From contig OZ245942.1 in assembly GCA_965230065.1 (NCBI GenBank), forward strand, positions 2,294,001 through 2,358,000: 64,000 bases of DNA. The letters are read 5' to 3'. The translations under genes were made by a program, and so were the position numbers. The stretch's first letter is position 1. Every line of letters starts with the position of its first letter. The DNA is from G965230065 sp965230065. GTDB taxonomy: Bacteria; Bacteroidota; Bacteroidia; Cytophagales; Cyclobacteriaceae. Below are positions 26,695-34,511 of the stretch, piece by piece. Below the pieces are notes generated by a model. The model worked only from the letters and a program-made list of their open reading frames with translations. It made no database searches and was not told the origin of the DNA.

Positions 26695-27111
26695 ATGATA
26701 AATCCAGCCGTAACTGTAGATTCGCTCAACCAGATGGGGCAGGGCAATATGGTGGAGCACCTGGGCATTGAATTTACTGAGGTGGGCGAAAATTATATCA
26801 GTGCGAAAATGCCGGTAGACCAGCGCACCAAGCAGCCACTCGGGTTGTTACATGGTGGGGCTTCACTGGTATTAGCTGAAACGCTGGGGAGTATTGCAGG
26901 CCACTCATGTGTAGACAGTACCCGGCAGTATTGTGTGGGTTTAGAAATAAATGCCAACCACATCAGGGCCATGCGGGAAGGATATGTGTATGGCACGGCA
27001 AAACCCATTCATGTGGGAAAAAAAACGCAGGTGTGGGAAATCCGTATTACTAACGAAGATAATAAAATGGTATGCATCAGCCGGATTACCCTGGCTGTGA
27101 TGGACAAATGA
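26695..27111 (+). CDS. menI: Hotdog-fold thioesterase, probable DHNA-CoA hydrolase
   Basis: 138 residues. The PaaI/YdiI-type motif L-L-H-G-G-A-S-L-V-L-A-E-T-L-G-S is present, with the catalytic glutamate in A-E-T. The next gene is isochorismate synthase, so the likely job is hydrolysis of 1,4-dihydroxy-2-naphthoyl-CoA in menaquinone synthesis. The family call is firm and the substrate is inferred from context. ATG 26695 is chosen because it follows the -7 element; an ATG 29 codons earlier lies upstream of it. The gap to menF is four bases. Confidence 0.85.
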   Translation: MINPAVTVDSLNQMGQGNMVEHLGIEFTEVGENYISAKMPVDQRTKQPLGLLHGGASLVLAETLGSIAGHSCVDSTRQYCVGLEINANHIRAMREGYVYGTAKPIHVGKKTQVWEIRITNEDNKMVCISRITLAVMDK

Positions 27112-27115
27112 GCAT

Positions 27116-28378
27116 ATGAGAGAATTTACGTCAGAATCCATACTTTTAGATAAAAACACGAATGTTCCGTCTATTGATATTTTCCGAAGCTTTTTCAACA
27201 CTGCCCACACGTTTAATTTACCCATAGCGGCCTGGCAACTTCCTTCTGAGAAAGAGCAGCATGTAATCATGGATCTTTCGGGTGAAGCCAAAACCGTTAC
27301 GCCAGAACTTGAAATTTTGCCTTCCGGGTTTATTTTTCATCCTTTTCAATCAAATGTGCAGGTTGCTGACAATCCTCTGCAAGCGCTCTTTCTGAAAGCA
27401 GATGTCCATTACAGCACCAGGGAAGATATAGGTTTCAGCACTTCGCTTGATCCGGAGATACGGCTCTCAAGCGATCAGGTAAGCCAACATATTTTTAAGC
27501 AACTGAAAGCTTCGTCGGTGATGCAAACGCCAAAGTTGCACCTGAATGAGCAGCCAGTTCCACCGGATACCCAAAAAGAAGGTTTTACAACAATGGTACA
27601 GCAGGCTGTACATGAAATAGAAAAAGGAGCTTTTCATAAAGTAGTACCTGCCCGTCAAAAAATTATCAGTTTACCTGCTTCGTTTGAAGCGGTACAAACT
27701 TTTTTTCGGCTGTGTGAAGCCTACCCCCAGGCTTTTGTTTCCCTGATTTCCATTCCGGGTGTCGGCACCTGGCTGGGAGCCACCCCCGAAACCTTAATCA
27801 GTACGTTTCCGGGTAAGAATGGTAGCAAAATTTTTAATACAGTAGCTTTGGCCGGCACACAACCAATGCAACCCAATGGCAAACTTACTGATGCTGCCTG
27901 GCGACAAAAAGAAATCGAGGAGCAGGCAATGGTGAGCCGTTATATTATCAATTGTTTTAAGAGAATACGGCTACGGGAGTTTGATGAAATAGGCCCCAAA
28001 ACTGTAGCCGCCGGTAACCTCATGCATTTGAAAACTACCTATTCGGTTGATATGGAAGCCGTGAACTTCCCCGACCTTGGTTCTGTTATGCTTAATTTAT
28101 TGCACCCCACCTCCGCCGTATGTGGCATGCCCAAAGCTTCTTCTCTTGATTTTTTATTACAATATGAAGGCTTTGACCGCTCTTTTTTCAGTGGGTTTCT
28201 GGGACCGGTCAACCTTCATGACGCAACTCATTTGTATGTAAATTTGCGTTGTATGCAGCTTTTTGAAGAACGAGCTGCCCTGTATGCCGGTGCCGGTGTA
28301 ACTGCTGATTCTGACCCCGAAAGAGAATGGCTGGAAACCGAAATTAAGATGAATACTTTGTTGAATATATTAGGTTAG
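27116..28378 (+). CDS. menF: Isochorismate synthase
   Basis: 420 residues of the chorismate-binding family (MenF/EntC). Visible conserved parts are the lysine-containing F-H-K-V-V-P-A-R, W-L-G-A-T-P-E, the A-L-A-G-T segment with the Mg-binding E-I-E-E-Q, H-P-T-S-A-V-C-G-M-P, and the C-terminal Y-A-G-A-G-V-T-A-D-S-D-P-E-R-E-W-x-E-T. It converts chorismate to isochorismate, the first step of menaquinone synthesis. It forms an operon with the thioesterase. The N-terminal 110 residues are poorly conserved, as usual. Confidence 0.94.
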   Translation: MREFTSESILLDKNTNVPSIDIFRSFFNTAHTFNLPIAAWQLPSEKEQHVIMDLSGEAKTVTPELEILPSGFIFHPFQSNVQVADNPLQALFLKADVHYSTREDIGFSTSLDPEIRLSSDQVSQHIFKQLKASSVMQTPKLHLNEQPVPPDTQKEGFTTMVQQAVHEIEKGAFHKVVPARQKIISLPASFEAVQTFFRLCEAYPQAFVSLISIPGVGTWLGATPETLISTFPGKNGSKIFNTVALAGTQPMQPNGKLTDAAWRQKEIEEQAMVSRYIINCFKRIRLREFDEIGPKTVAAGNLMHLKTTYSVDMEAVNFPDLGSVMLNLLHPTSAVCGMPKASSLDFLLQYEGFDRSFFSGFLGPVNLHDATHLYVNLRCMQLFEERAALYAGAGVTADSDPEREWLETEIKMNTLLNILG

Positions 28379-28736
28379 ACGGAAGACCGAAGTCGGAAGA
28401 CGGAACTCCGGTCCTCCCAGCCAAGCAGCCGGGGCATTCTTTTTAACCCAGGATACTTCCCCTCCAGCTACATATTATTTTGTCAGATATATTCTCATTA
28501 AGGCAGCGAGCCTTTGTAATCACCACTGCCAGTAACCAGGTGTGAACAATTCCTAAGGGTTGTTCTATTTATTTATGTTCCCTGCACCATAAACTGATGC
28601 CTTACTTCAAATATCAAATATGTGATAAATATAAATATTTTTATATTATTTATTGTTTTTATAATAAAATATTACTTAATTGTGTAAAGTTTGCATTTTA
28701 AGGTTAAACATTACATCTGTATAAATAGAAGGGCTT
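28379..28736. other. Gene-free gap with a GGAAG-rich repeat and very AT-rich end
   Basis: 28376-28410 holds a low-complexity run of GGAAGACCGAAGTCGGAAG type; a similar run in reverse orientation occurs at 62221-62255. The middle shows no convincing gene on either strand. Bases 28610-28700 are almost entirely A and T and probably include the promoter of the small gene at 28737, although no TAnnTTTG match was found. Confidence 0.5.
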
Positions 28737-28910
28737 ATGGATTTGCGAAAAAAAATTGGCATTGCATTGAGGATTACATTCTTATTAGGAATATGGGCTA
28801 TGATATGCCTGTTATCAAATGATAATCGGTCATATATAAAAAATGCGGTATACGAAAGCGTAGAGCGGATAAATCCGGTTGTAGAAAAACCAGTTCTTGT
28901 ACGAAAATAG
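28737..28910 (+). CDS. Small membrane protein, 57 residues
   Basis: ATG 28737 opens a 57-codon frame. Residues 3-12 are basic (L-R-K-K-I-G), residues 9-26 form one hydrophobic helix (I-A-L-R-I-T-F-L-L-G-I-W-A-M-I-C-L-L), and the last 30 residues are hydrophilic with a basic end. Topology predicts an inner-membrane anchor. It is preceded by an AT-rich stretch and followed by a strong terminator at 29033-29065. No homology is recognised. Coding is supported by this composition and by context only. Confidence 0.5.
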   Translation: MDLRKKIGIALRITFLLGIWAMICLLSNDNRSYIKNAVYESVERINPVVEKPVLVRK

Positions 28911-29032
28911 TATAAAATATAATAAAATAAGGGCTAACCCCTACCTATTTAAAGGCTAACCCCTATTTACAGTTTGAATGGAAGCAGGTACTTTTGTTAC
29001 CATCCAAATCCAATAAATATTAATGATTGCTT

Positions 29033-29065
29033 AAAAAGCGGTATCAATTTTTGATATCGCTTTTT
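29033..29065 (+). terminator. Rho-independent terminator
   Basis: AAAAAGCGGTATCAA (29033-29047), TTT loop, TTGATATCGCTTTTT (29051-29065), followed by more T. The 15-base arms have a single G-T wobble. It would end transcripts from the small gene at 28737 and could work in both directions. Confidence 0.85.
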
Positions 29066-29172
29066 TTATCTTACAAGTGATAGGTATTTGCCTTTTCGGG
29101 TTTTTTATGTACCTATGAAAAATAAATCTTTGATCATTGTAGGCTTGAGTGAGTAATAACTGAAGAGATTGG

Positions 29173-29198
29173 AAAAGCGGTGTACCTACATCGCTTTT
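29173..29198 (+). terminator. Second terminator-like hairpin
   Basis: AAAAGCGGTGTA (29173-29184), CC loop, TACATCGCTTTT (29187-29198), then TCTTTTT. It shares AAAAGCGGT...ATCGCTTTT and the same G-T wobble position with the terminator at 29033, suggesting the two are related copies. Confidence 0.7.
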
Positions 29199-29229
29199 TC
29201 TTTTTATCAACCATCAAAATTTTCAAAGA

Positions 29230-29409
29230 ATGAACCGTAACACAACACACTTATTGGCAAATTCAGCACTGGCAAATTTTACTGCCAAAGCTGAGGAGCA
29301 AAGAATGCTGGTTTCAGAAATCAAATCGCACAATGTTTCCGGAACGCATGGCTCAAGCGAATACTGGCAGGGCATTTACTGGCTTTGCATGTTTAGCAGG
29401 CATATATAA
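29230..29409 (+). CDS. Small ORF, 59 residues (tentative)
   Basis: ATG 29230 to TAA 29407-29409. The peptide is polar, with no membrane segment or recognised motif (A-K-A-E-E-Q-R-M-L-V-S-E-I-K-S-H in the middle). It lies just after the second terminator-like hairpin. Its last 25 bases contain a near-perfect promoter for the next gene, which weakens the coding case. Not recognised. Confidence 0.35.
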   Translation: MNRNTTHLLANSALANFTAKAEEQRMLVSEIKSHNVSGTHGSSEYWQGIYWLCMFSRHI

Positions 29410-29414
29410 ATTTG
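29384..29414 (+). promoter_or_regulatory. Bacteroidota consensus promoter
   Basis: TTTG at 29384-29387, 19 bases, then TAAATTTG at 29407-29414. This fits the Bacteroidota housekeeping consensus (TTTG, 19-21 bases, TAnnTTTG) exactly. The implied start near 29420 places the first usable ATG of the following gene at 29454. Confidence 0.7.
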
Positions 29415-29453
29415 ACATATATTGTCATTGATGATGCTTATTTTCGCATCGCT

Positions 29454-29684
29454 ATGAAGTATCATAAAATTCATTATTTGCCAAAATACATCAATGCTGA
29501 AGGAGAGTTGGTTGTATACATCACCAATCTGGCCGAATTGATGGATGTTTCTGAGCGGCTGATAGCCATCACAGAAGCAAAGTTACTTTTTGGCATTAGT
29601 ATTTATGAAGAAGAACACATTTACATTCCCGAAACCATCGCTTTTGAAACTGCCCTGCTGATTGTGCAGGAAATATTCAGATAA
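29454..29684 (+). CDS. Hypothetical protein, 76 residues
   Basis: From ATG 29454 the frame encodes 76 residues with alternating beta and helical character and no membrane segment. An in-frame TTG at 29412 would add 14 residues but lies in the -7 element, so it is unlikely. The gene converges on clpP with three bases between the stops. No family is recognised. Confidence 0.6.
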   Translation: MKYHKIHYLPKYINAEGELVVYITNLAELMDVSERLIAITEAKLLFGISIYEEEHIYIPETIAFETALLIVQEIFR

Positions 29685-29687
29685 CTG

Positions 29688-30407
29688 TTAACCTTTTGTT
29701 TCTTTTTCAACTAAGGTTTGTACTTTGAAGTCCATATTTTCAATCTTAATAATATCACTCAAATCACCCAGCACTTCGTCAATAAGGCCAAAACTTTTGG
29801 CTTCCACAGCATTCATAAATCTATCCCGGTTAAAGTGATTTTCAATTTCTTGCCATGAGTGCCCGGTATGCTTGCCTATCAGATGAAAAAGTTGGGTTTG
29901 TATACGTTCTTGCTCACGGAATGCAATGCGCACATCTTCAGTATATCCCTGGGCACCCCCTCCCGCCGGATGCATGTGGATGGTAGCATGTGGCAGGGCA
30001 TATCGTTTTCCTTTGGCACCTGCAGAGAGCAGTGCCGTTGCCATACTGGCTGTAACCCCTACGGCTACAGTAGACACAGGAGCTGATATCATCTGCATGG
30101 CATCGTAAATGGCCAGGCCAGCATAAATCACCCCTCCGGGGCTATTGATGTACATATTGATGGGGCGGTTTGGGTCTTCGCTGTTCAGGTAGAGCAATTG
30201 GGCCACAATTAAGTTGGCCATATCATCACGGATGCCGGTGCCCAGAAAGATGATGCGTTCTTTCAACAAAAGGCTGTAAATATCATAAGCACGGTCACCG
30301 CGCCCTGAATTATCTATTACCATCGGAATTACATTGGAAGGAATTTCTGACTGCACGGCTTTTATCTTTTTTGGTTGAAAATATTTTTTATTAATCGGCG
30401 AAACCAT
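29688..30407 (-). CDS. clpP: ClpP-like serine protease, divergent
   Basis: 239 residues. The triad is present: S121 (G-V-T-A-S-M-A), H146 (I-H-M-H-P-A-G-G-G-A-Q-G) and D195 (N-R-D-R-F-M). The oxyanion strand G-G-V-I-Y-A-G-L-A-I is normal. The catalytic histidine loop H-P-A-G-G replaces the usual H-Q-P-L-G, so this is a divergent second ClpP rather than the housekeeping copy, which normally sits with tig and clpX. The start overlaps the preceding small gene by 46 bases, and the N-terminus runs to I-P-M-V-I-D as in other ClpP proteins. It probably needs a Clp ATPase from elsewhere. Confidence 0.92.
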   Translation of the reverse strand: MVSPINKKYFQPKKIKAVQSEIPSNVIPMVIDNSGRGDRAYDIYSLLLKERIIFLGTGIRDDMANLIVAQLLYLNSEDPNRPINMYINSPGGVIYAGLAIYDAMQMISAPVSTVAVGVTASMATALLSAGAKGKRYALPHATIHMHPAGGGAQGYTEDVRIAFREQERIQTQLFHLIGKHTGHSWQEIENHFNRDRFMNAVEAKSFGLIDEVLGDLSDIIKIENMDFKVQTLVEKETKG

Positions 30408-30637
30408 TTCTTCTCCGGATGTGAGAATAATTTTTCATGTACAATATTGAGTTCTGCTTTCAACTTTTGGCGTCCATACGAATTGATGAATGTATATGCA
30501 GATTTCTGAATATCCACTTCATTTTGTAACTGTGGGTTCAACAATAATTGCACATTGAAATTATGGCATTCTTGTGTGCTCATTTGCCCAAGAATGTATT
30601 TTTCAATATGTTGTATTTCACGCAAAGATTTCCTCAT
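30362..30637 (-). CDS. Small protein between sigma factor and ClpP, anti-sigma-like candidate
   Basis: 91 residues, helical, charged and soluble. The start resembles short Bacteroidota anti-sigma regions (I-E-K-Y-I-L-G-Q-M-S-T-Q-E-C) in which a helix pair is followed by a basic tail. It overlaps the sigma-factor gene by 20 bases upstream and the clpP gene by 46 bases downstream, all on one strand. It could be a soluble anti-sigma factor degraded by the neighbouring ClpP. That role is inferred from gene order alone. Confidence 0.7.
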   Translation of the reverse strand: MRKSLREIQHIEKYILGQMSTQECHNFNVQLLLNPQLQNEVDIQKSAYTFINSYGRQKLKAELNIVHEKLFSHPEKKWFRRLIKNIFNQKR

Positions 30638-31175
30638 GATCTGCCGCTTTTACACTTTTTCTTACTTTTTCCAGGCATTTATATTTTTGTACGGTAGCTG
30701 ACCGCACACTGCTATACCCAAAAGTATGGGCAATTTCCTGCATACTCATATGCTGATAATAAAAGCCTTGAAGCATATCCATACATTTTTTTCCGGCCAT
30801 TTCCAGGTATTTGAAAAGCTGCTTACTCCGGTCGGTTTGTCCGTACATATCTTCAGGTATAACGATCTCCTTTTCCATTTCATTTAATGAAAGGTGAGCA
30901 TGCTGCTTACGGAATTTCCGGTGCCATAGATGCTTGGCGATACCTAGTACATAAGCAGAAGCCGATACTTTAAAAGTTACATTTTCACCTACTATTTTCT
31001 CATAAAATATGATTAGGGCATCCTGAAAAATATCCTTTGCGTCACTGAAATCGCCCCCTTTGCTATTAATATAACGGGCAACTACCGGAAAGGCCTGTTC
31101 ATACAGTTGCTCAAAGGCTTTTTCCCGATTTGAGAGCAAAAGAAGTCTTAGCATTTCGTTTGACATTTGTATCAT
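30618..31175 (-). CDS. Sigma-70 family (ECF-type) RNA polymerase sigma factor
   Basis: 185 residues. Region 2 is at about residues 20-90, with D-A-K-D-I-F-Q-D-A-L-I-I-F-Y-E-K, the usual -10 binding and core-contact helix. Region 4 is at about 130-178, with M-S-M-Q-E-I-A-H-T-F-G-Y-S-S as helix-turn-helix. It is the first gene of an overlapping three-gene unit with a 91-residue protein and ClpP. The translation start could be M1 or M4. A terminator for the upstream barrel gene separates it from that gene. Confidence 0.92.
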   Translation of the reverse strand: MIQMSNEMLRLLLLSNREKAFEQLYEQAFPVVARYINSKGGDFSDAKDIFQDALIIFYEKIVGENVTFKVSASAYVLGIAKHLWHRKFRKQHAHLSLNEMEKEIVIPEDMYGQTDRSKQLFKYLEMAGKKCMDMLQGFYYQHMSMQEIAHTFGYSSVRSATVQKYKCLEKVRKSVKAADHEEIFA

Positions 31176-31248
31176 GGTTTTTTATCAGTAAGTGCCAAAA
31201 AAAGGGGTAGTATCACCCGGCAAATGATAATTTTTATACTTAAAAAAA

Positions 31249-31278
31249 AAGCCGGATGGAGAAGGCTCCATCCGGCTT
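31249..31278 (-). terminator. Rho-independent terminator of the barrel gene
   Basis: AAGCCGGATGGAG (31249-31261), AAGG loop, CTCCATCCGGCTT (31266-31278): perfect 13-base arms. On the minus strand it is followed by a run of nine T, so it ends the barrel gene transcript and insulates the sigma-factor gene. Confidence 0.9.
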
Positions 31279-31304
31279 AATTTAATATTTTGTTTTAAAA
31301 ATTG

Positions 31305-31904
31305 TTAAAAGGTGAAAGATCCCCCGATGGTTGCATAACCAATAGCTCCCCGGCCACCTTCAAAGTATACGCCCCAATTTTTGTTAAACTTATAACGGAA
31401 ACCTACTACTCCATTGAAAGCAAAACTGGTACTATTGGAGTTAAGGCCAGGAAAATCATTATCATAATTCCATGAGTAAGACTCAATGCCAAGCATTAAA
31501 GTAACATAAAAATCCCAGGCACTCTCATCCAAACCAAGGTCGAGTGCATCATTAATCAAAGGCAAGTAGTGGAATGACCCTCTGGCACCCGCTGTAAAAG
31601 TAGTAAACCTGTAATCGGTAGTAGAGAAATCATAACGCCAACTGGCAAACCCAACATAAGGCCCGGCGCTCAGGTACTCATGAAAGCCAAATTCCAGAGA
31701 AGCTGTAAGAGGAAGTGTGAAACCTCGATTTCCAACATAAGTAAATCCATAGCCATACGTTCCAAAGCTCACACCGAGCTGGGCAATTTTATCGCCTTGG
31801 CTATAAGCCAAATCTCCGGATTCTACGCTAACAGTTTGACCGCTTTGTGCCTGAGCCGCGTAGCAAACCGTGGTAATGAGAAGGGTAATTAGTAATCGTT
31901 TCAT
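31305..31904 (-). CDS. Outer membrane beta-barrel protein
   Basis: 199 residues. A signal peptide ends at about residue 19 (A-A-Q-A-Q). The rest alternates polar and aromatic residues as in eight-stranded barrels and ends with aromatic strands (G-G-S-F-T-F). Role unknown; it may be a porin-like or adhesion barrel. A -7 element TAAATTTG lies about 30 bases upstream. Confidence 0.75.
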   Translation of the reverse strand: MKRLLITLLITTVCYAAQAQSGQTVSVESGDLAYSQGDKIAQLGVSFGTYGYGFTYVGNRGFTLPLTASLEFGFHEYLSAGPYVGFASWRYDFSTTDYRFTTFTAGARGSFHYLPLINDALDLGLDESAWDFYVTLMLGIESYSWNYDNDFPGLNSNSTSFAFNGVVGFRYKFNKNWGVYFEGGRGAIGYATIGGSFTF

Positions 31905-31933
31905 AGTTATCTGTGTTAATTTGAGTAGTGCGT

Positions 31934-31941
31934 CAAATTTA
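31934..31941 (-). promoter_or_regulatory. Putative -7 element for the barrel gene
   Basis: CAAATTTA on the plus strand is TAAATTTG on the minus strand, a TAnnTTTG match. The implied start near 31928 gives a leader of about 24 bases to the ATG at 31904. A good -33 box is not seen. Confidence 0.45.
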
Positions 31942-32019
31942 TAAGCTTTTTTTGAATAAATAAGTATAAAAAGGTACTTTCCGAATAATAAAATATTCGG
32001 AAAGCACTTTTTTCCATGG

Positions 32020-34398
32020 CTACTCTACAGTAACCTCACCGGAAGTATTATCACTGAATGTATTTCCTGCATCTTCAAAGTCCTGCAGGGTGGTCATCGT
32101 AGTGCCATCGGCATTGGTGGCAGTACCACCGCTTTCTACAAATACACCTACTGCCTTACTATTAGTAATTTCAGAGTTGGCAATGGCTACTTTATCTCCA
32201 AACTCTACACCTACATTGGCGGCATCTACTCCAGAACCGAAGCTGTTAGCCCCGCCATAAGAGATGGTAGTATAGATAAGTTTGTTGGAAGCCAAATTGC
32301 TAAAGAACACGATACCATCCCATCCGTCACTTTGGTTGCGGGCGGTGAAAGTAATTCTATCATCTGCAGTTCCTACAGCGGTCAGGAAGCCATCACCTCG
32401 TATATCCAGTTTCGTATTGTCTTTGAATTCAAGTGTTGCGCCAGCTTCTATCACACATCCTGAACTTAAGATTACATCGCCCGAAATGTAATATGGTGTG
32501 CCATCAGTGAAGGCAGGCCAGGTTTGTGTATCGTTCACGTTCAAAGTAGAACCAATTATTTCAACACTATTATCCCCATTGCCACTAAAAGTACTGGCCG
32601 CGTCTAGCTTGCCTGCTTCACTAACCGGAATGGCCATGGCTCCATTTTCATTGTTTTCAAAACGGTTATTCGAAAACTCTTCCAGAAAACCACCGCTTTC
32701 TACATATAATCCGTAGTCCCCTTTGCTGTGTGAGAGTACCGAATTGGTAATCTTCACCTTATCAGCAAACTCAACACCTACATTAGAAGCCAAAACGCCA
32801 GAGCCAAAAGCAGCAGAGCCTCCATAAGATACACGGGTGTAAGCCAGCTCATTCCTCACATCAGATGAAAAGAACACAATCCCTTCCCATCCATTTTCCT
32901 GGCTCCTTGCCGTAAATATAATACTATCCGTTTCAGTGCCTTTGGCAGTTAGGTATCCTTCACCCCTCACATCTATTTTATGACTTGGGTCAAATTCAAA
33001 CGTGGCTCCGGCCATTATTTCTACTCCTGAGCTTACGATTAAATCACCGGTAACATAATAGGGCGTGCCGTCGGCTATGGCAGGGAACGTTTGTACCTCG
33101 CCCTGGTTGATGGTAGAGCCAAATATCTCAACACTATTGTCGGCATTGCCTTCACTGAAAGTAGAAGCATCATCCAGCTTGCCCAATTGGTTTACCGGTA
33201 ATGCTAAAGGATTATCAGCGTTGTTTTTAAACGTATTATTTGCAAAAGCCTCGATAATGCCTCCGTCTTCTACAAACATCCCATAGCCTTTGCTATCCGA
33301 AACAATAGAGTTGGTGATTTTCACTTTATCTGCAAACTCAACACTAATGGCTGCCTTGGGAATACCCGAACCAACATCACTGCTGCCTCCATAAGAAACT
33401 TCAACGTAATCCAGTTCATTCAATACATTAGTCGAGAAAAAGATAATTCCCCTCCAGCCATTTTCTGTGTCATCAGCAGTAAATACAATCAGGCTATCCG
33501 CTTTTCCCTTAGCAATTAAAGCTCCTTCGGAGTTGACCTGAAGCTCATGGTCGGTTTCTACTAAAACTTTTACGCCGGGCTTCACAGTGAGATTGGCATT
33601 AATTCCAATGTCAGCAGTTACCAGATAATCCGCCAGTTCAGGGTCATCAAAAATATTGGGGAGTTCGGTATCTGCATCAATATTACTATCAATTACTACC
33701 GGGTTGGCATCGGCAACGATGGTAGCGGTAGCAGTGCTCATATTATCATTCTGGTCTTTTACTTCCAGCTGAATGATGTATTCACCAGGCACATCGGGCA
33801 CGAAAGTAGCTACTTCCTGGTCGTTATCCTTAATTTCAGGGTTGCTGCCATCGGGCTGTTCGGTAACCGTCCAGGCAAAGGTAAGTTCGTCGCCCACATC
33901 CGGGTCGGTAGAGTTGCTGCCGTCCAGCACATAAGGCGTGGTGATGGTAACGGTATTGTTTTCGTTATCTTCACTGATTTCCCTTCCGTCTTCATCACGG
34001 ATGATGGCAATGGGCGGGTTTCCAACAGACTCTTCAACGGTAACAGTGGCTTCATCAGTAACAGGATCGTAGTTACCATCATCTACGGATAATTGCACGG
34101 TATACGTTCCAGCCACATCGGGCACAAATGAAGCAGTGGCAGAAGTAGCATTGCTTACAGAGGCACTGCTACCAGAAGGGCTGGTGGTGATACTCCATAC
34201 ATAAGAAAGGTTGTCCCCGTCGGGATCGGAAGAGCCGCTTCCATCCAGGGTAACAGAGCTGCCTACCGTACCGTCAAGGTCGGGTCCGGCATCAGCAACG
34301 GGTGGGCCTCCGGGAATTTCAGGTTCATCTTCCTTACAGGCCGTAACTGCCAAAAAGAAGATAAAAGTGAATAACATAAAGTACTTCGAGTTCATCAT
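32020..34398 (-). CDS. Lipoprotein with PKD domains and repeated right-handed beta-helix units
   Basis: 792 residues from ATG 34398. The lipobox is F-L-A-V-T-A-C. Two PKD/Ig-like domains (about residues 30-225) carry G-P-D-L-D-G and D-G-S-G-S-S-D-P-D-G signatures. After a linker, three tandem units of about 165 residues follow, each with a repeated pattern of G-W-x-G-I-x-F-F-S, Y-G-G-S/A, and V-x-F-x-D-K-V-x-I-x-N-S, suggesting a parallel beta helix. The protein is probably surface-exposed and may bind glycans. The start could equally be the next codon, 34395; longer forms lack a signal peptide. Confidence 0.88.
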   Translation of the reverse strand: MMNSKYFMLFTFIFFLAVTACKEDEPEIPGGPPVADAGPDLDGTVGSSVTLDGSGSSDPDGDNLSYVWSITTSPSGSSASVSNATSATASFVPDVAGTYTVQLSVDDGNYDPVTDEATVTVEESVGNPPIAIIRDEDGREISEDNENNTVTITTPYVLDGSNSTDPDVGDELTFAWTVTEQPDGSNPEIKDNDQEVATFVPDVPGEYIIQLEVKDQNDNMSTATATIVADANPVVIDSNIDADTELPNIFDDPELADYLVTADIGINANLTVKPGVKVLVETDHELQVNSEGALIAKGKADSLIVFTADDTENGWRGIIFFSTNVLNELDYVEVSYGGSSDVGSGIPKAAISVEFADKVKITNSIVSDSKGYGMFVEDGGIIEAFANNTFKNNADNPLALPVNQLGKLDDASTFSEGNADNSVEIFGSTINQGEVQTFPAIADGTPYYVTGDLIVSSGVEIMAGATFEFDPSHKIDVRGEGYLTAKGTETDSIIFTARSQENGWEGIVFFSSDVRNELAYTRVSYGGSAAFGSGVLASNVGVEFADKVKITNSVLSHSKGDYGLYVESGGFLEEFSNNRFENNENGAMAIPVSEAGKLDAASTFSGNGDNSVEIIGSTLNVNDTQTWPAFTDGTPYYISGDVILSSGCVIEAGATLEFKDNTKLDIRGDGFLTAVGTADDRITFTARNQSDGWDGIVFFSNLASNKLIYTTISYGGANSFGSGVDAANVGVEFGDKVAIANSEITNSKAVGVFVESGGTATNADGTTMTTLQDFEDAGNTFSDNTSGEVTVE

Positions 34399-34460
34399 GA
34401 CGTGATTGTTTATTAAAGTGGAAAATATTTTGATTGTGCGTTTTTTCTGTTTAATGCCCT

Positions 34461-34468
34461 TAGATTTG
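34461..34468 (+). promoter_or_regulatory. Putative -7 element for the small gene at 34512
   Basis: TAGATTTG fits TAnnTTTG. It ends two bases before an in-frame ATG at 34470, which would place that ATG in front of the transcript start. The first usable ATG is 34512. The -33 box is weak. Confidence 0.4.
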
Positions 34469-34511
34469 TATGGGTAAACACAAACTAGGAAATTTTTTTG
34501 ATTATACAAAT

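Larger units (their letters stand above)
28911..29229. other. Non-coding stretch with direct repeats and two terminator-like hairpins
   Basis: GGCTAACCCCTA occurs twice (28932-28943 and 28954-28965). GGTAC-TTTT-GTTACC lies near 28986-29001 in a longer imperfect stem (TTTGAATGG ... CCATCCAAA). A strong terminator follows at 29033, and a second similar hairpin at 29173. The only frame between the two is a 13-codon one at 29115-29156. The region may encode one or two small RNAs. Confidence 0.4.

Noticed and set aside
28911..29066. Riboswitch-like leader
   Set aside because: Stems were found, but no conserved core of a known riboswitch class and no downstream gene that would be controlled; kept only as a structured non-coding stretch.
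29115..29156. 13-codon frame between the two terminator-like hairpins
   Set aside because: Too short to tell from chance; no ribosome-binding or conservation evidence.
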